Source of the DNA: Gautieria morchelliformis
Taxonomy: Eukaryota; Basidiomycota; Agaricomycetes; Gomphales; Gomphaceae
Assembly (NCBI GenBank): GCA_015179125.1
Contig: WHVA01000292.1
Span: forward strand, 78,704-142,703
DNA: 64,000 nt
Reading direction: 5' to 3'
Below the pieces are notes generated by a model, which ran no database searches, was not told the origin of the DNA, and saw nothing but the letters and a program-made list of their open reading frames with translations. How positions within the stretch are numbered: the first letter of the stretch is position 1; every line of letters begins with the position of its first letter. Shown here piece by piece: positions 33,406-47,726 of the stretch. The translations under genes were made by a program, and so were the position numbers.

Positions 33406-34323
33406 TTATGCATTAGCGAACACAGAAGCGGTGGCGTTGAGCGCGTCATTGATGGAAGCCTGTAAGCGTTCGACGACCTCCTGGAGATCCCTCTGATATG
33501 GCAATGTCGACAGGGTCAGCAAATTATACTACTGATCAGAACTAGTACACACACTGGTAGCATTTAAGAGCGCATTCGCGGAAGCCTATCACAGGTTGAG
33601 TAGTCTCATAATGCTTTAGCTGTACTGCAGCGCACATTGATTCTGCCAGTCAGGGCGTCGATATCCTGCTTGATAGCTTGAAGAGCCATGACGCCTCCGA
33701 TAGGCAAGCCTTGAAACGCGGCCTTTTTGGCAACGACGGTATTGAGGGCATCGATGATCGTGGGCTGGATGGCCTCAACACTGTGAAGGATGGTGGTGGC
33801 ATCGGCGTCGCTAAATGCACCCGTACTCTTGAAAAAGAGTAAGGCGATTAGTATGTCGAAGCACATTCGCAGGAAGCCTAACCGTAACGTCGGTGGTGGC
33901 CTATTCATGCGGTGCAAGCAACGCATTTAGGTGGCTTTTAAATGCATTTGCAGGCACTTCACTGACCTGAGTGATAGCAGAGGCGAGATTAACAGAGTCC
34001 ATATGGATAGCCTGCAGTGAACACAGGATAATCAGGCAAGGAAGGAGGCGTGAGACGGAGCTACTAACCCAAGCTTGGGTCAACGATCTTCCGGAATCGG
34101 GGAAAGAGTTGATCGCGGAATTCAGAGTGGTCTACATCGACAACGGAAGACGGGAATTTGGAATGAAAATCGAGGAAGAGGCAGGGTGCATGATCGCTCT
34201 CACAAGCTGACTGTTGATTGTGGCGATGTCGGATTCAACTTGCGCGACCGTACGTTTGTTGAAAGGCAAAGCGGAAGCAGCAAGGGCAGAAATGAGGACA
34301 ACGAAGGCGGAAAAGTGAACCAT
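33406..34323 (-). CDS. secreted hydrophobic surface-binding protein A-like (HsbA)
   Basis: ATG at 34321-34323, TAA at 33406-33408. A signal peptide is evident (MVHFSAFVVLISALAASALP). The mature protein is helical: TVAQVESDIATINSQL, TTLNSAINSFPDSGRSLT, AIHMDSVNLASAITQ, DADATTILHSVEAIQPTIID, GLPIGGVMALQAIKQDIDAL and a last exon ending ASINDALNATASVFANA. Six exons join in frame across introns with GT/AG borders, the last being ~140 nt. This matches the HsbA family, small secreted proteins that bind hydrophobic surfaces and help recruit hydrolases, also found as cell-wall antigens. A TATA box sits ~55 bp upstream. Confidence 0.85.
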
Positions 34324-34376
34324 GGTAGAAACGAGCGGGCCTTAGCTTGATCTCAAAGAATGGGATGGAACTCAGC

Positions 34377-34386
34377 CTTTATATAC
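34377..34386 (-). promoter_or_regulatory. TATA box of the HsbA-like gene
   Basis: Minus strand TATATAAAGG, about 55 bp upstream of the start codon, as expected for a strongly expressed secreted protein gene. Confidence 0.6.
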
Positions 34387-34514
34387 TTTGAAGTCTACAA
34401 CCGCCTTCATGGTGCAATATCAATAGCTTCCGAAGCGAAAGTCTATAGCATAGCGTTTGCGCCGGGACGCGTCATTCGCCGATCAGAAAAAGCGGTTAGG
34501 GCCCTAAAACCGTA

Positions 34515-34570
34515 CATAGCGAGCTATCAAAATACAATATAGACCGTATGTATTTTGATAGCTCGCTATG
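34515..34570. repeat. 22-bp perfect inverted repeat (hairpin)
   Basis: CATAGCGAGCTATCAAAATA plus CA at 34515-34536 is exactly inverted at 34549-34570, with a 12-nt spacer. It lies upstream of the HsbA-like gene and left of the copia insertion. Confidence 0.95.
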
Positions 34571-35123
34571 AGTGGCACCCGTTCGAACATCGAACGGGAC
34601 CAAGTACTGTAGCCGCACGACCAATGGCTCAACGATATTTTGCGTGACACGGAACTTCCACCGGGACAATGGCTCGGAGGGTCCACGTGATGCGTGACGC
34701 ACCCAATCTGGCTCAGAAAGACCGAGGCCGAAGATGGACCGGGAGCAGGGGTGTACAAAAGACAACCTAATCAGCGCTACACCAACTGGTTCTGGATGGA
34801 GCATCACATAAGAGCCACTGTAAAGCAGCTATTAAGTACACCCTATTGGAAGCTGTACTAGTAGTCAGCTCAGTCTCACTAGTGTGTGATAAGACTGTAT
34901 TAATAGTGATGGGCACGGCCTGGCTTGGCCTGAAAGCCGTGGCTTTGGCCTGGTTAGCGCTGGCTTTGGCTTGCAAAATCCTGAGCCAGGCCGTTGGCAC
35001 TTGGCCTGGCTCGGCTCCAGCTTGGCCTTGGCTTGGGCCATGGCCTGTTGGTAGGGGAATGGATTGTAGACACAGATATTATTTTTTTGTATGTAGTGCA
35101 AAAGAGATTAAAATTCTTCCATA

Positions 35124-35614
35124 CAGCTATTTCGGGTACACAAGGCGGAGTCTGAAATCCATGCCGCCCGGTGCCGCCGAAACATATTGAGCTGTATCTC
35201 TCCAACAACTGACGATTAAGAGGTGGAACTTGGTGAACATTATATACTGTGTAGTAGCTACAATCACATATAAAGAACATGGCTTATTATGAGTTATTTA
35301 ATATTTGAATAATTTCGCTTATATGCATCATTATGCCCTCAAATTCCCTCAATAAGGGCTATAACTTACTCAGATTATATTAATGTACATGTATAAATGT
35401 TTGACACAGAAAACAAGCTGGTATTCAGCTGGTTATGGAAAGGGGGAGAGGTGCATGTCTGTTTGCCTGCTCTCAGCCTTTTCAGCCTTCTACATGGCCA
35501 AAACATCAGCTTTAAGAACTTATAAATATAATATAACATATACATGTACTATAATTACATGGATGTGACAGTATATTGCTTCAGCTGCAGCCAGCATGAT
35601 GTTGTGACATCATG
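35124..35614 (+). repeat. left long terminal inverted repeat of IS630-like element
   Basis: Inverse of 40752-41246 with only scattered differences (for example ACA/TCA in GTAGTAGCTACAATC and a few indels near 35520). The inner end is the palindrome CATGATGTTGTGACATCATG. Confidence 0.9.
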
Positions 35615-37516
35615 TTGCGACCGCCGTCACGTGACCGCGACGTCGCGCGCTGGTACCGACCTCCCACCGCTGCGTTCAACCTCTGCTAAGCTTCGTTCAA
35701 ATTGCTCCACTATGGCTGGTAACAAGAAAAAGGGTGCTAAATCTGTAGTTCCTGTGGAGCTACCCCCTGCAAACGACCCCAAAACACGTCAGCGCGACAC
35801 CCTTGACCCCAGCCTTATTATCGAAGGCAGACGCAGCCGTACCCCCTCCTCTCGACTGCGTGAAAGTGGCATACCCACTATCAAGATCCCTCCTGCATCA
35901 AGGAGGAAGGACACTGCTAACGCGTCCACCAACAAACGCGGTGCTGGATCTACACCGTCCATCGCCAAATCCAGTGCCTCCACTGAGGATGGGGCTACTT
36001 CTAAAGGCTTTTCCACTACCCTCTCCACCACATCCACCACATCCACCACATCCAAAACAATCCTCACAGCCAAAGTGCCTGCGTCCCTGAAAACGCGCCT
36101 GGCTGATGACGTCGCAGCCAAGCAGCACCTCAGTGTGGTCCCCGAGGACAGCGAGGATGAGCATGATGTCCCCAGTGATAACGACGGTCTGGGAGCCGCT
36201 GAGGATGACGATATAGAGTATGTGGATGAGGACGAGGACGATGAAGCGTCTAGCACCAAGGGTACCACGGAATCTTCGTCATCTCCTCCACCTCAGCCTC
36301 CAAAGAAGAAGGGTAAGGCAGTAAGCAAAGGAAAAGAAACTGCAAAGGGTGCTTTGCCTGACTGTGAGTGTTTTCTTTCTTTTTTTTCTTTTTTTTTTTC
36401 TTTTCTTATTTTATGCTTACCGACCTAATTTTTTATAGTAATTAAATTTGTCATACCATTCTGTAACCAAGTAGGGGTAATCGCTAATCGAATGCACTAC
36501 GTTGAGTTGATGAGCACCCTCGCCACCGCAAAGTCAACGCTTCATTATCTGCTTGGCCTGTATGCGATCCCTGAGGAGAAAAGGACCGGGCTCGTAACGC
36601 ACTTCTACAAGGACCCAGCCAAACGCTGCTTTGCGCTGGAGACGGAGGATGATTGGTTGGCCTTGAAGGCCGAGTGGGTAAACCAGGTGGCGAAAAGGGG
36701 TGTGGAAGCTTGTATTGACATTGTCCTTCCCCCCAAGGTAAGTTTTTTTTTCTTTCTTTCTCATCATTGATTTAAACTAATGCACTCTAATACAGTTCTT
36801 TCAATTTCTAGAGGAGGCAGTCAAAGCACAGACCGGTGCCACCGCAGGTAAACCGAAGGCTAAAAAGAAGGAGCTGGTCAACCCGTTCCTTTCGCAGAAA
36901 GAACCGGTTGAATCTGAAATTCCGGACAAACGAGCCCTCAATGCGAACTCACCCGAATACGAAGCTCAGCTGCAAAAGCTGCTCGAGATCTGGCCTTGCG
37001 ATCAACACGTCGACTCGATCTGCATGGTGCGTGCCTTCAACGGGCACCACAAAGTCATTAATTATGAAGGGGAGTTAATTTGGGTAATACAACTGGTATC
37101 TTTCTGTGTTTTCTTTCCTTTACCATTCATTTACTCAGCAATTCATCGATAGATGAAGAATACGCCGGGTGTTGACCTCAACACGCCACCCAATGTGGAC
37201 TACTTCAAATTTTTTCACTACAGGCCTGGTGGTGCAAACCCGGCGGCATCCAACTATGCACGTTGCGGTGGAACAAGGTATGTTAGCAATGAGCCGATGC
37301 CACAGCCTACCCCCGCCCCCCCACCTGCCATCAACATCAATTTTCCCCCGGAGGTGTTTCAGGCATTCCGTGCCAACTCGCAACCACCGAAGCGATCTCG
37401 TTCAACAGAGGCTGTGATGAGTACCCCTGACAAGGTGGATACTCATGCGCAGATTGTACCAACCATCAGGGACTGGCTCATGGAGCTGGAGAGCCGGCGA
37501 GAACTGAATTATTATA

Positions 37517-39273
<1,757 letters not shown>

Positions 39274-39501
39274 TGGTGGCATGGCCATAATACAAAAAAT
39301 GTAAACTTTGTCCTCTGTATATAAACCCCCTGTATTCATACCTGAACTTTAGTACAAATATAGACAACACTACATGCTAACACTCATACCATATTCCCAT
39401 ACACATATCTGTAGGAGCATAGTCATAATATTCAACCAAACTTCATGGTACACTTGTAGTGAAAACAGCTACTGGTACAAGGATAGGGCAGACATGTACA
39501 T

Positions 39502-40711
39502 CTACAAGTACCTTGAGTGTGTCATCCAACCTTGACAGTGGTCAGGTGATATTGAAGACATAGCAGTGTGAAGGAATAATAAGATATCCATCTCATCTTT
39601 GCGATCTACCGCTTGCCGAAATTCAGCACCATGGCGGCGAAGGTATGCTTTCAGGTAAGAAAAGGCCTCCTCGATTGGGTTCATGTCGGGGGAGTATGGC
39701 GGTAAGTAGTAGAGGCGCACACCACTACATGACAGATATTTTTGAGCTTACTCGGGAGATTTGTTGGGATCACTTACTGTTGTTGGCAGATTGTAGCAAC
39801 CTCAGGACCATGGTGAATAGCGCAGTTGTCCATGGGGCCATGGGTTCATATATGGCATCAGGTTCCTGATGAACTTCAAGAAGGCATCGGCGTCATATGC
39901 TCCCTCACGTATATCGGAATATATTATCCCCTCCTCACAGAGGGCAGGTAGAAGCGAGTACCTACACTGATATAAATATTAGAAGAAAGTAAAAGATGAA
40001 AGTAGACATACCCCATCCCACGCACAAACCTAGCCTTTGATCTTGCTCTTTTCCCTTCCTGCGCCCATCCGTTCAGGCGATACGTGGTGCGGCAATCGAT
40101 CCGGCTCTCGTCAATGAAAACAAGGCGGCTGGGGCTTTCGTGACCAATTCGGAAGCGGAAAGCCTTTCTGAGGTTTTCATTTCGCTCCGCAGCAACCCTT
40201 GACAGCTAATGAGGGAGTAAATAGATTGAAGAACGATAGAAAAAAAAAGACATACTCGTTTCCGTGTGAGCCCGAGTTCTGTCATTGTATCCCAGAGAGT
40301 ACTAATTCCAACAGTTATTCCATGTAAATGCTGCATTACCCCCTGTATTTCGTCAAGATAGAGGTCCAGGACCTGCTGTACAAGCTGAACTAGGAACTAG
40401 GAACGAAACCAGATAAGAGTCAGCGTTATCTGGGATCATCAAGGCTCACTGCTTACCTGCATTTTCTCCGGAGCCATTATTCTTCTCCTTTTACCCTTCT
40501 TTCCAGGTTCCGGTGGAATAACCTCACCGGTAGTGCGCCATAGTTGCAGAATACGTTCAACAACGTGTTGCGACATGTTGAGATCCAGTGCGATATCAGC
40601 GATTTTCTTTTCGTGAGTATACCTCTGGTATATAACACGTTTTCTTAGATCCTCTGAGTATGTTTGTCGTTGTCGTAGATGTTCTGGGAGATATCTAGGC
40701 ATCGATGGCAC
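39502..40711 (-). pseudogene. IS630-type DDE transposase gene, spliced, one small deletion
   Basis: The N-terminal exon (ATG 40709-40711) has a helix-turn-helix (YSEDLRKRVIYQRYTHEKKI, then IALDLNMSQHVVERIL). Downstream exons, joined through short GT-AG introns, give VQQVLDLYLDEIQGVM, LWDTMTELGLTRKR, LVFIDESRIDCRTTY (first catalytic D), MDNCAIHHGPEVATI (second D) and, after a 53-nt intron (GTAAGT...TGTAG), LYYLPPYSPDMNPIEEAFSY (catalytic E). The three catalytic residues and the introns are preserved. The frame is lost once, between the segments MPYMNPWP and MDNC near 39830, where the sequence CCATGGCCCCATGGAC looks like a microhomology deletion of roughly 20 bp. The protein is therefore probably inactive. 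Confidence 0.8.
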
Positions 40712-40751
40712 AAGTTATGTACAACAACGCGTGTCACGTGACCTGGTCGTG

Positions 40752-41246
40752 CATGATGTCACAACATCATGCCGGCAAGACTTGAAGATGAAGCAATATA
40801 CTGTCACATCCATGTAATTAGAGTATATATAGACATTATATTATATTTAAGTCCTTAAAGCTGATGTTTTGGCCATGTAGAAGGCTGAAAAGGCTGAGAG
40901 CAGGCAAACAGACATGCACCTCTCCCCCTTTCCATGACCAGCTGATTACCAGCTTGTTTTCTGTGTCAAACATTTATACATGTACATTAATATAATCTGA
41001 GTAAGTTATAGCCCTTATTGAGAGAATTTGAGGGCATAATGATGCATATAAGCGAAATTATTCAAATATTAAATAACTCATAATAAGCCATGTTCTTTAT
41101 ATGTGATTGAAGCTACTACACAGTATATAATGTTCACCAAGTTCCACCTCTTAATCGTCAGTTGTTGGAGAGATACAGCTCAATATGTTTCGGCGGCACC
41201 GGGCGGCATGGATTTCAGACTCCGCCTTGTGTACCCGAAATAGCTG
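40752..41246 (-). repeat. right long terminal inverted repeat of IS630-like element
   Basis: Inverse partner of 35124-35614; outer end TGTGTACCCGAAATAGCTG followed by TA. Confidence 0.9.
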
Positions 41247-42166
41247 TAAAATTCTTCCTCATCGTCAATGATGTCATCGCAATCACTACCTGCCCCGGAA
41301 TCATCGGAATCATCGATACGATGACGACGCATGGCAAGTGGATGGTATAATAATAACAAGACTATATGATGACAAATCAACTCAGTGTTTGCACAGTGTC
41401 AAACCACTGTTATAGTTACCTATACGACGACAAATCAACTGTAGCAGACAGGTGAGCGAAATACAATACGAGGGATTGAATGATGTCTTACCTCAGTGTT
41501 TGCATGGTGTCAAGCCACTGAGGGAGACTTTACATGACAGTAGCTACTGATAATTTCATGAGAACAATAAGACTTGCAATAAAGGGGAATAAAAGAATGT
41601 CTTGCGACTGCGCAAGACCTAAAACGGTCAATAATGACCTGCTGACTAATCAGGGGCTTCAGGTGCTGCGGTTTACAACTCCAACAGATGGCAAGTGGGT
41701 AGAGAGTAAGGTTTAAGACCACTGTAACTACACTACATATCATGAAAAACTGTTTATATACGTGCCAGTATCAGAGCACAGATGTCCTTTTTGGCGACCG
41801 AAGATCCTGTATTTAAGCGCCCGCAGGCCCTGGCTTTCTGGCTCGGCTCTGGCCTGTCAAAACCTGAGCCAGGCCCTAGAGCCGGATGTGCCAATGGCTT
41901 GAGCCTATCGGCGGCTCGGCCTGGCTCGGCAGATGGCCTGGGCCGAGCCGTGCCCATCACTAACTGTATACCTGTACTAGTAGTCAGCTAGATACAGGAG
42001 CGATCAATAACATGTATGAAGAGCGAGTATGTGAACGGTTTACCTCAGTCTCACTAGTGTGTGATAAGACTGAGGAAAAAGCCGTGGAACTCCAACTCGC
42101 GTCTCAAGGGCTCCACATAGGTGGGTGCTTGTGGACGTGGAAGGGGTCACGCTTGTAACTCCAACA

Positions 42167-42178
42167 CACCCCCTCAAG
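42167..42178 (-). promoter_or_regulatory. polypurine tract of copia element
   Basis: On the minus strand TTGAGGGGGTG stands directly before the LTR start TGTTGGAGTT, the expected plus-strand priming site. Confidence 0.75.
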
Positions 42179-42689
42179 CGGTGACCGCGAGGCTAGCGCG
42201 CCTGTGCAAACCAAGTTTTGGAGTGAGGTAGGAAAATGTGGGCTGGGGAAGGGATTTAGTGAGGATATCAGCGGAGTTCTCCCGCATGGGGACATGTGTG
42301 AAAAGAACCTTGCCGCGTGAGACATGATCGCAAATAAAATGGTGTGCAACATTGATATGCTTTGATCTGGCATGAAAGGAAGGGTTTTTTGTAAGGATGA
42401 TGGTGCCCACATTGTCACACCGAATATCGGTGGGGCCCTTCTGCTCAAAACCGATAATAGCAGGAGGTTCCTCAGCCAGAGGGCCTCCTTCGTGGCATAG
42501 CTGCACGCCATGTATTCTGCTTTGACACTCGACATAGCCACCATCGGCTGCTTCTTAGATCTCCAAGAGATTGGTGTCATGATTCATTTATTCTGCGAAT
42601 CATCCCTCAACACACAGCAAATGACCTCCTGAACCAGCGAACGACTTCCCGAACCAGCAAATATCTTGCCAAAATATTCGTCGCCATAC

Positions 42690-42778
42690 TGCTTTCGCAT
42701 TCGCTATTCGCATTCGCTATTCGCATTCGCTATTCGCATTCGCTATTCGCATTCGCTATTCGCATTCGCTATTCGCAT
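42690..42778. repeat. 13-bp tandem repeat
   Basis: About six copies of CATTCGCTATTCG in a row, inside the composite LTR-like insertion. Single TTCGCTATTCGC words recur throughout this LTR family. Confidence 0.9.
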
Positions 42779-42983
42779 CATTCCTACCAAGATGCCAGGT
42801 GTTGGGGCCATCATCCATCATAGAACACATCATCTGTTAAACTCCCACTCCATGACAGACCCACATGCTCAGGATGCATTCGGATAGTGTCAGTTGCAGC
42901 CTCCGTGCAGGTTGGACTCAATGGGACTCGTACCACTGCAGGGCAGGACGAATTAGCTTCGCTGAAGTTTTCACTACACAGTT

Positions 42984-43467
42984 GTCATGACCCATTCATT
43001 TCTTGTATCCAGCTATCCCTGTTTTCCCTTTCACCACTCTTCCATGTTCGCTCGGCTTCGCTCCATTCACTCTTTGCTCCATTCACTATTCGCAACATTC
43101 GCCAAATGACCATTCACTACTTGCATCATTCGCCAGTAGCCATGCCATCAAACACGATTGACATCCTTTACCTGGATTGATGGTTCATCACTGGTCCTAT
43201 CATGAATTGCAAGGAGGTGCAGGATGTCATGACCCATTTATTTCTTGTACCCAGCTATCCCTGTTTTCCCTTTCACCACTCTTCCATGTTCGCTCGTCTT
43301 CGTTCCATTCACTCCTCACTCCATTCGCTATTCGCCACATTCGCCATATGACCATTCGCTACTCGCATCATTTGCCAGCAGACACGCCATCAAACACGAT
43401 CGACATCCTTTACCTGGATTGATGGTTCATCACTGGTCCCATCATCTCAACTCAACCCCCTTTGGGT
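42984..43467. repeat. ~242-bp tandem duplication within LTR-like insertion
   Basis: The segment starting TGTCATGACCCATTCATTTC at 42984 is repeated at 43226 with a moderate number of substitutions. Both copies run through TTTACCTGGATTGATGGTTC. Confidence 0.9.
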
Positions 43468-44611
43468 GTTCATATGGCCAGAATGCATTCAGGGGGCATC
43501 CTACCCATAGGTCATGTGGGATCAACCCAGCAGACGAAGAGTCCATGCAGGGTGGTGTATATGCAGGTCCCAGGGCGTGTTTTTGTACATAGGGGCCTTC
43601 GCCCTCTTTCCTCTCCGTCATTCCATGTTCGCACCCCTCTTCCATTCTATTGTATGTCTATTTCATCTATTATGTATCCTGACCACGCACCCCTATCCAA
43701 CCCTGACTCCAGACGGCCTCTTTCCTATTCGCTAGCACCATATGAGCATTCGGTATAAGTAGTCTACATTCGCATGTATATTCTCCAGTTTAATTATCAT
43801 ACGTCCATCTTGTGCAAACTTGACCTCGCTGTGATCATCGTCTTGAGCCTTCTCCTGTAGATTTCTATCTTTGACCAGAAGAGGACTTAGGCATCACTGG
43901 TGAGTCCTCATACTTCATCTTCATTACCTTAGCCTTCGAGTTATTTTCTGTGCTGTCAGCAAAGGGCTCCGAAGGAGTGCCTTCGCCGGCGAAAGGATTG
44001 TTGCTACTTAGACAACCTTTCCATGACACCTTGCACGTTACATTGTCAAGTGCCACAGGCTATTTTGCTATGACTGTAGATCAGGGCGAATTCCTTTCGA
44101 GTAACCCTCTTACTTCTTACCCCTTACCTCTTCGGTACTGTTCGCTGGGCGATTTGCTAGATCGCACACGCTATTCGGGCATTCACCACTAACATGCGAT
44201 ATTAACGCCTAAAAACCAATCTTGACACAGGCCCCTGCCCAGTGAGAACAGGTAGCTGGCAATAGACTTCCGACCATTGCGATCTGATGCCCAGTCAGAG
44301 TCGCAGTATCCAGAGAGGGAGATGTTTCTCCCACCCAGTACCAGGCAAACGTCGCGAGTGGTGTGCAGGTAGGCAATGACGCGCTGAGCCTGCATCCAAT
44401 GATCCTGACCGGGGTTGGCATTGAACTGGCTCAGATGGGTGACAGTGAACACGACATCCAGACACATGCCCATGGCAGCATACATGATGGAGCTGATGGC
44501 GGTGAGATAAGGGAATTTTTTCATCACCCCCTTTTCTTTCTCGGTACTGGGGCACATGTCCTTAGTTAGGAGGACGTTGTGATCGAGGGGCGTGTACTTG
44601 GCATACACATG

Positions 44612-45858
44612 TGTCATGACGCGTTTATTCCTCATAACTCAGGTGCTCTGTCCTGACATTTCTCACCCCATTTCCGTGTTCGTTCCGATCACTATTGTCA
44701 TGTTCGGCAACCGATATTCGCTGATTCGCGCCCGCTACCACCGCCACGCCATTAAAACGCACGACCAACGGTTTTGGACTGACTTGACAAGTCATCACTG
44801 GGTCTACTACCTCCGCTGTTTGACCCTCCTCTGATGGTGTTCTGATAGTTGGATTTCCATGACCAGTGTATTTCCTACACCTTGGTATCCCCATTTTCCC
44901 TTTCGCTACTCCTCCTCGGTGTTCGCTCGGCTTCGCCCTCTACCTCGAACTCTCCCCCACTAGGCCACCTCTGTTCGCCCTTCCTTGCATTTCGCCCAAC
45001 GGCTAGTCGCTGCTCGCATCATTCGCCAGCAGGCACACCATCAAATATGATCGATGCCATTCACCCAGCATGATGGTTCATCATTAACCCCATCGTCTTC
45101 TTAATCCAACCCCATTGGGTGTTCGTATGGTCAAAATGTGTTCGCAGGGCATCCCTTCCATAGGTCGTGTGGAATCGACCCAGTAGACCAAGAGTCCGTG
45201 CAGGGAAGCATGTATGCGGGTCCCAAGACATGGTTTTGTCCATAAGTGCCTTCGCCACCTTTACTCTCCGTCGTTTCATGTTCCCCCTCTCCTCACATTC
45301 TATTGTATGTTTATTTCATCTATGCTGTATCATGACTGCGCGCCCCTATCCAACCCTGACTTGTGACGGCCTCTTTCCAATTCGCTGATACCGTATGAGC
45401 ATTCGATATAAGTAGTTTACATTCGCATGTATATTCCCCAGTTCAATTATCATACGTCGTCCATCTTGTGCAACCTTGACCTCGCTGTGATCATCGTCTT
45501 GAGCCTCCCCTTGAAGATTTCTATCTTCAACCAGCCAAGGACTTAGGCATCACTGGTGAGTTCTCATACTTCATCTTCGTTACCTTAGCCTTCGAACTAC
45601 TCTCTAAGCTGTTGGCGAAGGGACCGTCGAAACTTAGACAGCCCTTCCGCGATATCTTGCATGTTACGTCGTCAAGTGCCGCGAGCTATTTCGCTACGAC
45701 TGTAGATAGGGTGAGCCCCGTTCGGGCAAGCCCTCTTGTTTCGTGAACATTCATCAGTTCACTTATTCGCCGAATGGCATACTTATTCGCACAAGTTATT
45801 CGGGCATTCGCTGTGTTCACTAATACATGATATTAACGCTTGAAAACCAATCTTGACA
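44612..45858 (+). mobile_element. solo LTR, 1247 bp, in copia reverse transcriptase
   Basis: TGTCATGACGCG...AACCAATCTTGACA flanked by ACATG on both sides (44607-44611, 45859-45863). Removing it and one ACATG joins the copia minus-strand frame as NLHHVYAKYTPLDHN. A TATA-like GATATAAGTAG is at 45407. No internal retroelement genes, so it is a solo LTR left by LTR-LTR recombination. Confidence 0.88.
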
Positions 45859-47726
45859 ACATGGTGGAGGTTCAAGCGGTGAGTGATGGTCTCAATGTAC
45901 GACGATTGGGAGAGAGAGATAGTCCTAGCCGCATGGTCCCTGGTGATAGCAATACCAAGCAGGTGATGAACATCACTGAGATCGACAAGGTCGAAGATGG
46001 CACCAATCTCTGATTTGAGGTTGCGCATGGCGTGCTGGCTGTGACACACAGGTCGTCAACATGGACAGCCATGATCGACGTACCAGCAGCGGTGGTGCGC
46101 GTATACACACACTGGTCAACCGCAACCCGTGAAGCCACACTCCTCGACCAAGGCCTTGTTCAGCCTCACATTCCACAGCCGCGGGGATTGTACCAGGCCA
46201 TACAGAGTCTTCTTCAAACGGCAAACCCAGTCCTTCCCCTTCTCGATGCGGCCCTCCGGCTGTTCCATATACACCTCATCCTCTAGCTCCCCGTGCAAGA
46301 ACACCATCTTGATGTCCGACTGGTGGATATCCCAGTCCAGTGCAGCGCCTATGTGAAGGATCGCATGCACAGACTCCAGCCTGGTCACAGGGGCAAACAT
46401 GTCAGTGTAGTCAATGCCGGCCCACTGCGTGAAGCCCTTAGCAACGACACGAGACTTTAAGCGCCTCAGGGTACCTGATTCGTCCTTCTTGGTGAGGTAC
46501 ACCCATTTTGAAGGGATCACACGGCGACCAACCGGAACCTCTGCACGTGGGACAAGGTCCCAGACCTGGTGCTTGGACAGCAAGCTCATCTCGTCCGACA
46601 TGCTCTGCTCTCACAGGGGAGCATCCGCTCGGGTCAGGATCTCACGGTAAGACTTAGGGTCAGATTCCCCACCCACGCAGCACCACTCGTCAGCCAAGCA
46701 GGCCACAACGACGCCAACAACATCATCAGGGACATCCACACCCCCTTGAGAGCCGCCATGCATGTCTCTCATCACCCTGTCCAGCATGGATTCATAGGAG
46801 AGGCCTCGCATGGTTGTGCTGGCAGCAGAAACCTTGGGGACACAGGCGGAGCATCAAGGGGCAACATCGGGTGGAGTCAGCAGGGCAGGTGCAGGGGACA
46901 GGGAGGGAGGTTCAGGGGGTAAGTCTGCCACAGCGTCACCAGGGGATGGAGCATCGTCGACCTCAGTGGTTAGCAGGTCAGACTCGTTCGCAACGACCCC
47001 TGGATGGAGCACACGCGGGCGACAGTCCTGGCTCTCAGTGAAAACAATGTTCCTAGTCACGTGGATCCTCCCTGTGGAGCACTCGAGGCAGCGGTAGGAC
47101 TTCGAAGTCTCAGAGTAGCCGACGAGCACGCACTCGATGGAGCGGCTGTAGATCTTCGGGTTGTCGCCAGGGACAAGGACCCAAGCACGGCAACCGAGCT
47201 CTCGCAAGTGGGAAAGGTCGGGACGCCGCCCAAACCAGACCTCGTAAAGGGTCTTTCCTTCAAGAGTGCAGGTATGAGTCCAGTTCTTTAGATACGCAGC
47301 AGCGCAGACAGATTCGGCCCACAGGCTGGGCGGTAAGCCAGCATCAGACCTGATCGCACGGGCATGGTTCATGATGGTCCGATGACAGCGTTCAGCCTTA
47401 CCGTTCTCAGCCGACGTATATGGAGCAGTGGTCTCATGACATATTCCCTTCTGTTTGAGGTAGGATTCAAAGTCATCCAAAGTGTATTCCCTGCCATTGT
47501 CCATACAAAAAATGAGAACATGTTCATTGCTCTCCCTCTCGATGAGGGACAACCAGTCCCTGAAAGCGGCAGCAGCATCGGACTTCTTCTTCAGAGGGAA
47601 AATCCAGGATATGCTCGAGTAGTCATCAATGAAGTTAAGCACATATCTATCACCGTTGAACTACCAACGTCCTCTGGACCGGTGATGTCAGAAAATACCT
47701 TCTCAAGCCTCCTGCACGCCCTCACT

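Larger units (their letters stand above)
42575..44227 (+). repeat. composite LTR-like insertion in copia RNase H
   Basis: Starts TGTCATGATTCATTTATTC and ends AACCAATCTTGACA, the same termini as the solo LTR at 44612-45858. It is longer because a ~242-bp piece beginning TGTCATGACCC occurs twice in tandem (42984 and 43226). A TATA-like GGTATAAGTAG lies at 43753, so the LTR points to the plus strand. No 5-bp target duplication is visible (ATTGG left, CAGGC right), yet the copia frame continues across it (SLGRGL, then PISWRSKKQP). Confidence 0.7.

Noticed and set aside
42690-42778. CRISPR-like regular repeats
   Set aside because: Head-to-tail 13-bp units without spacers inside an LTR of a eukaryotic genome.
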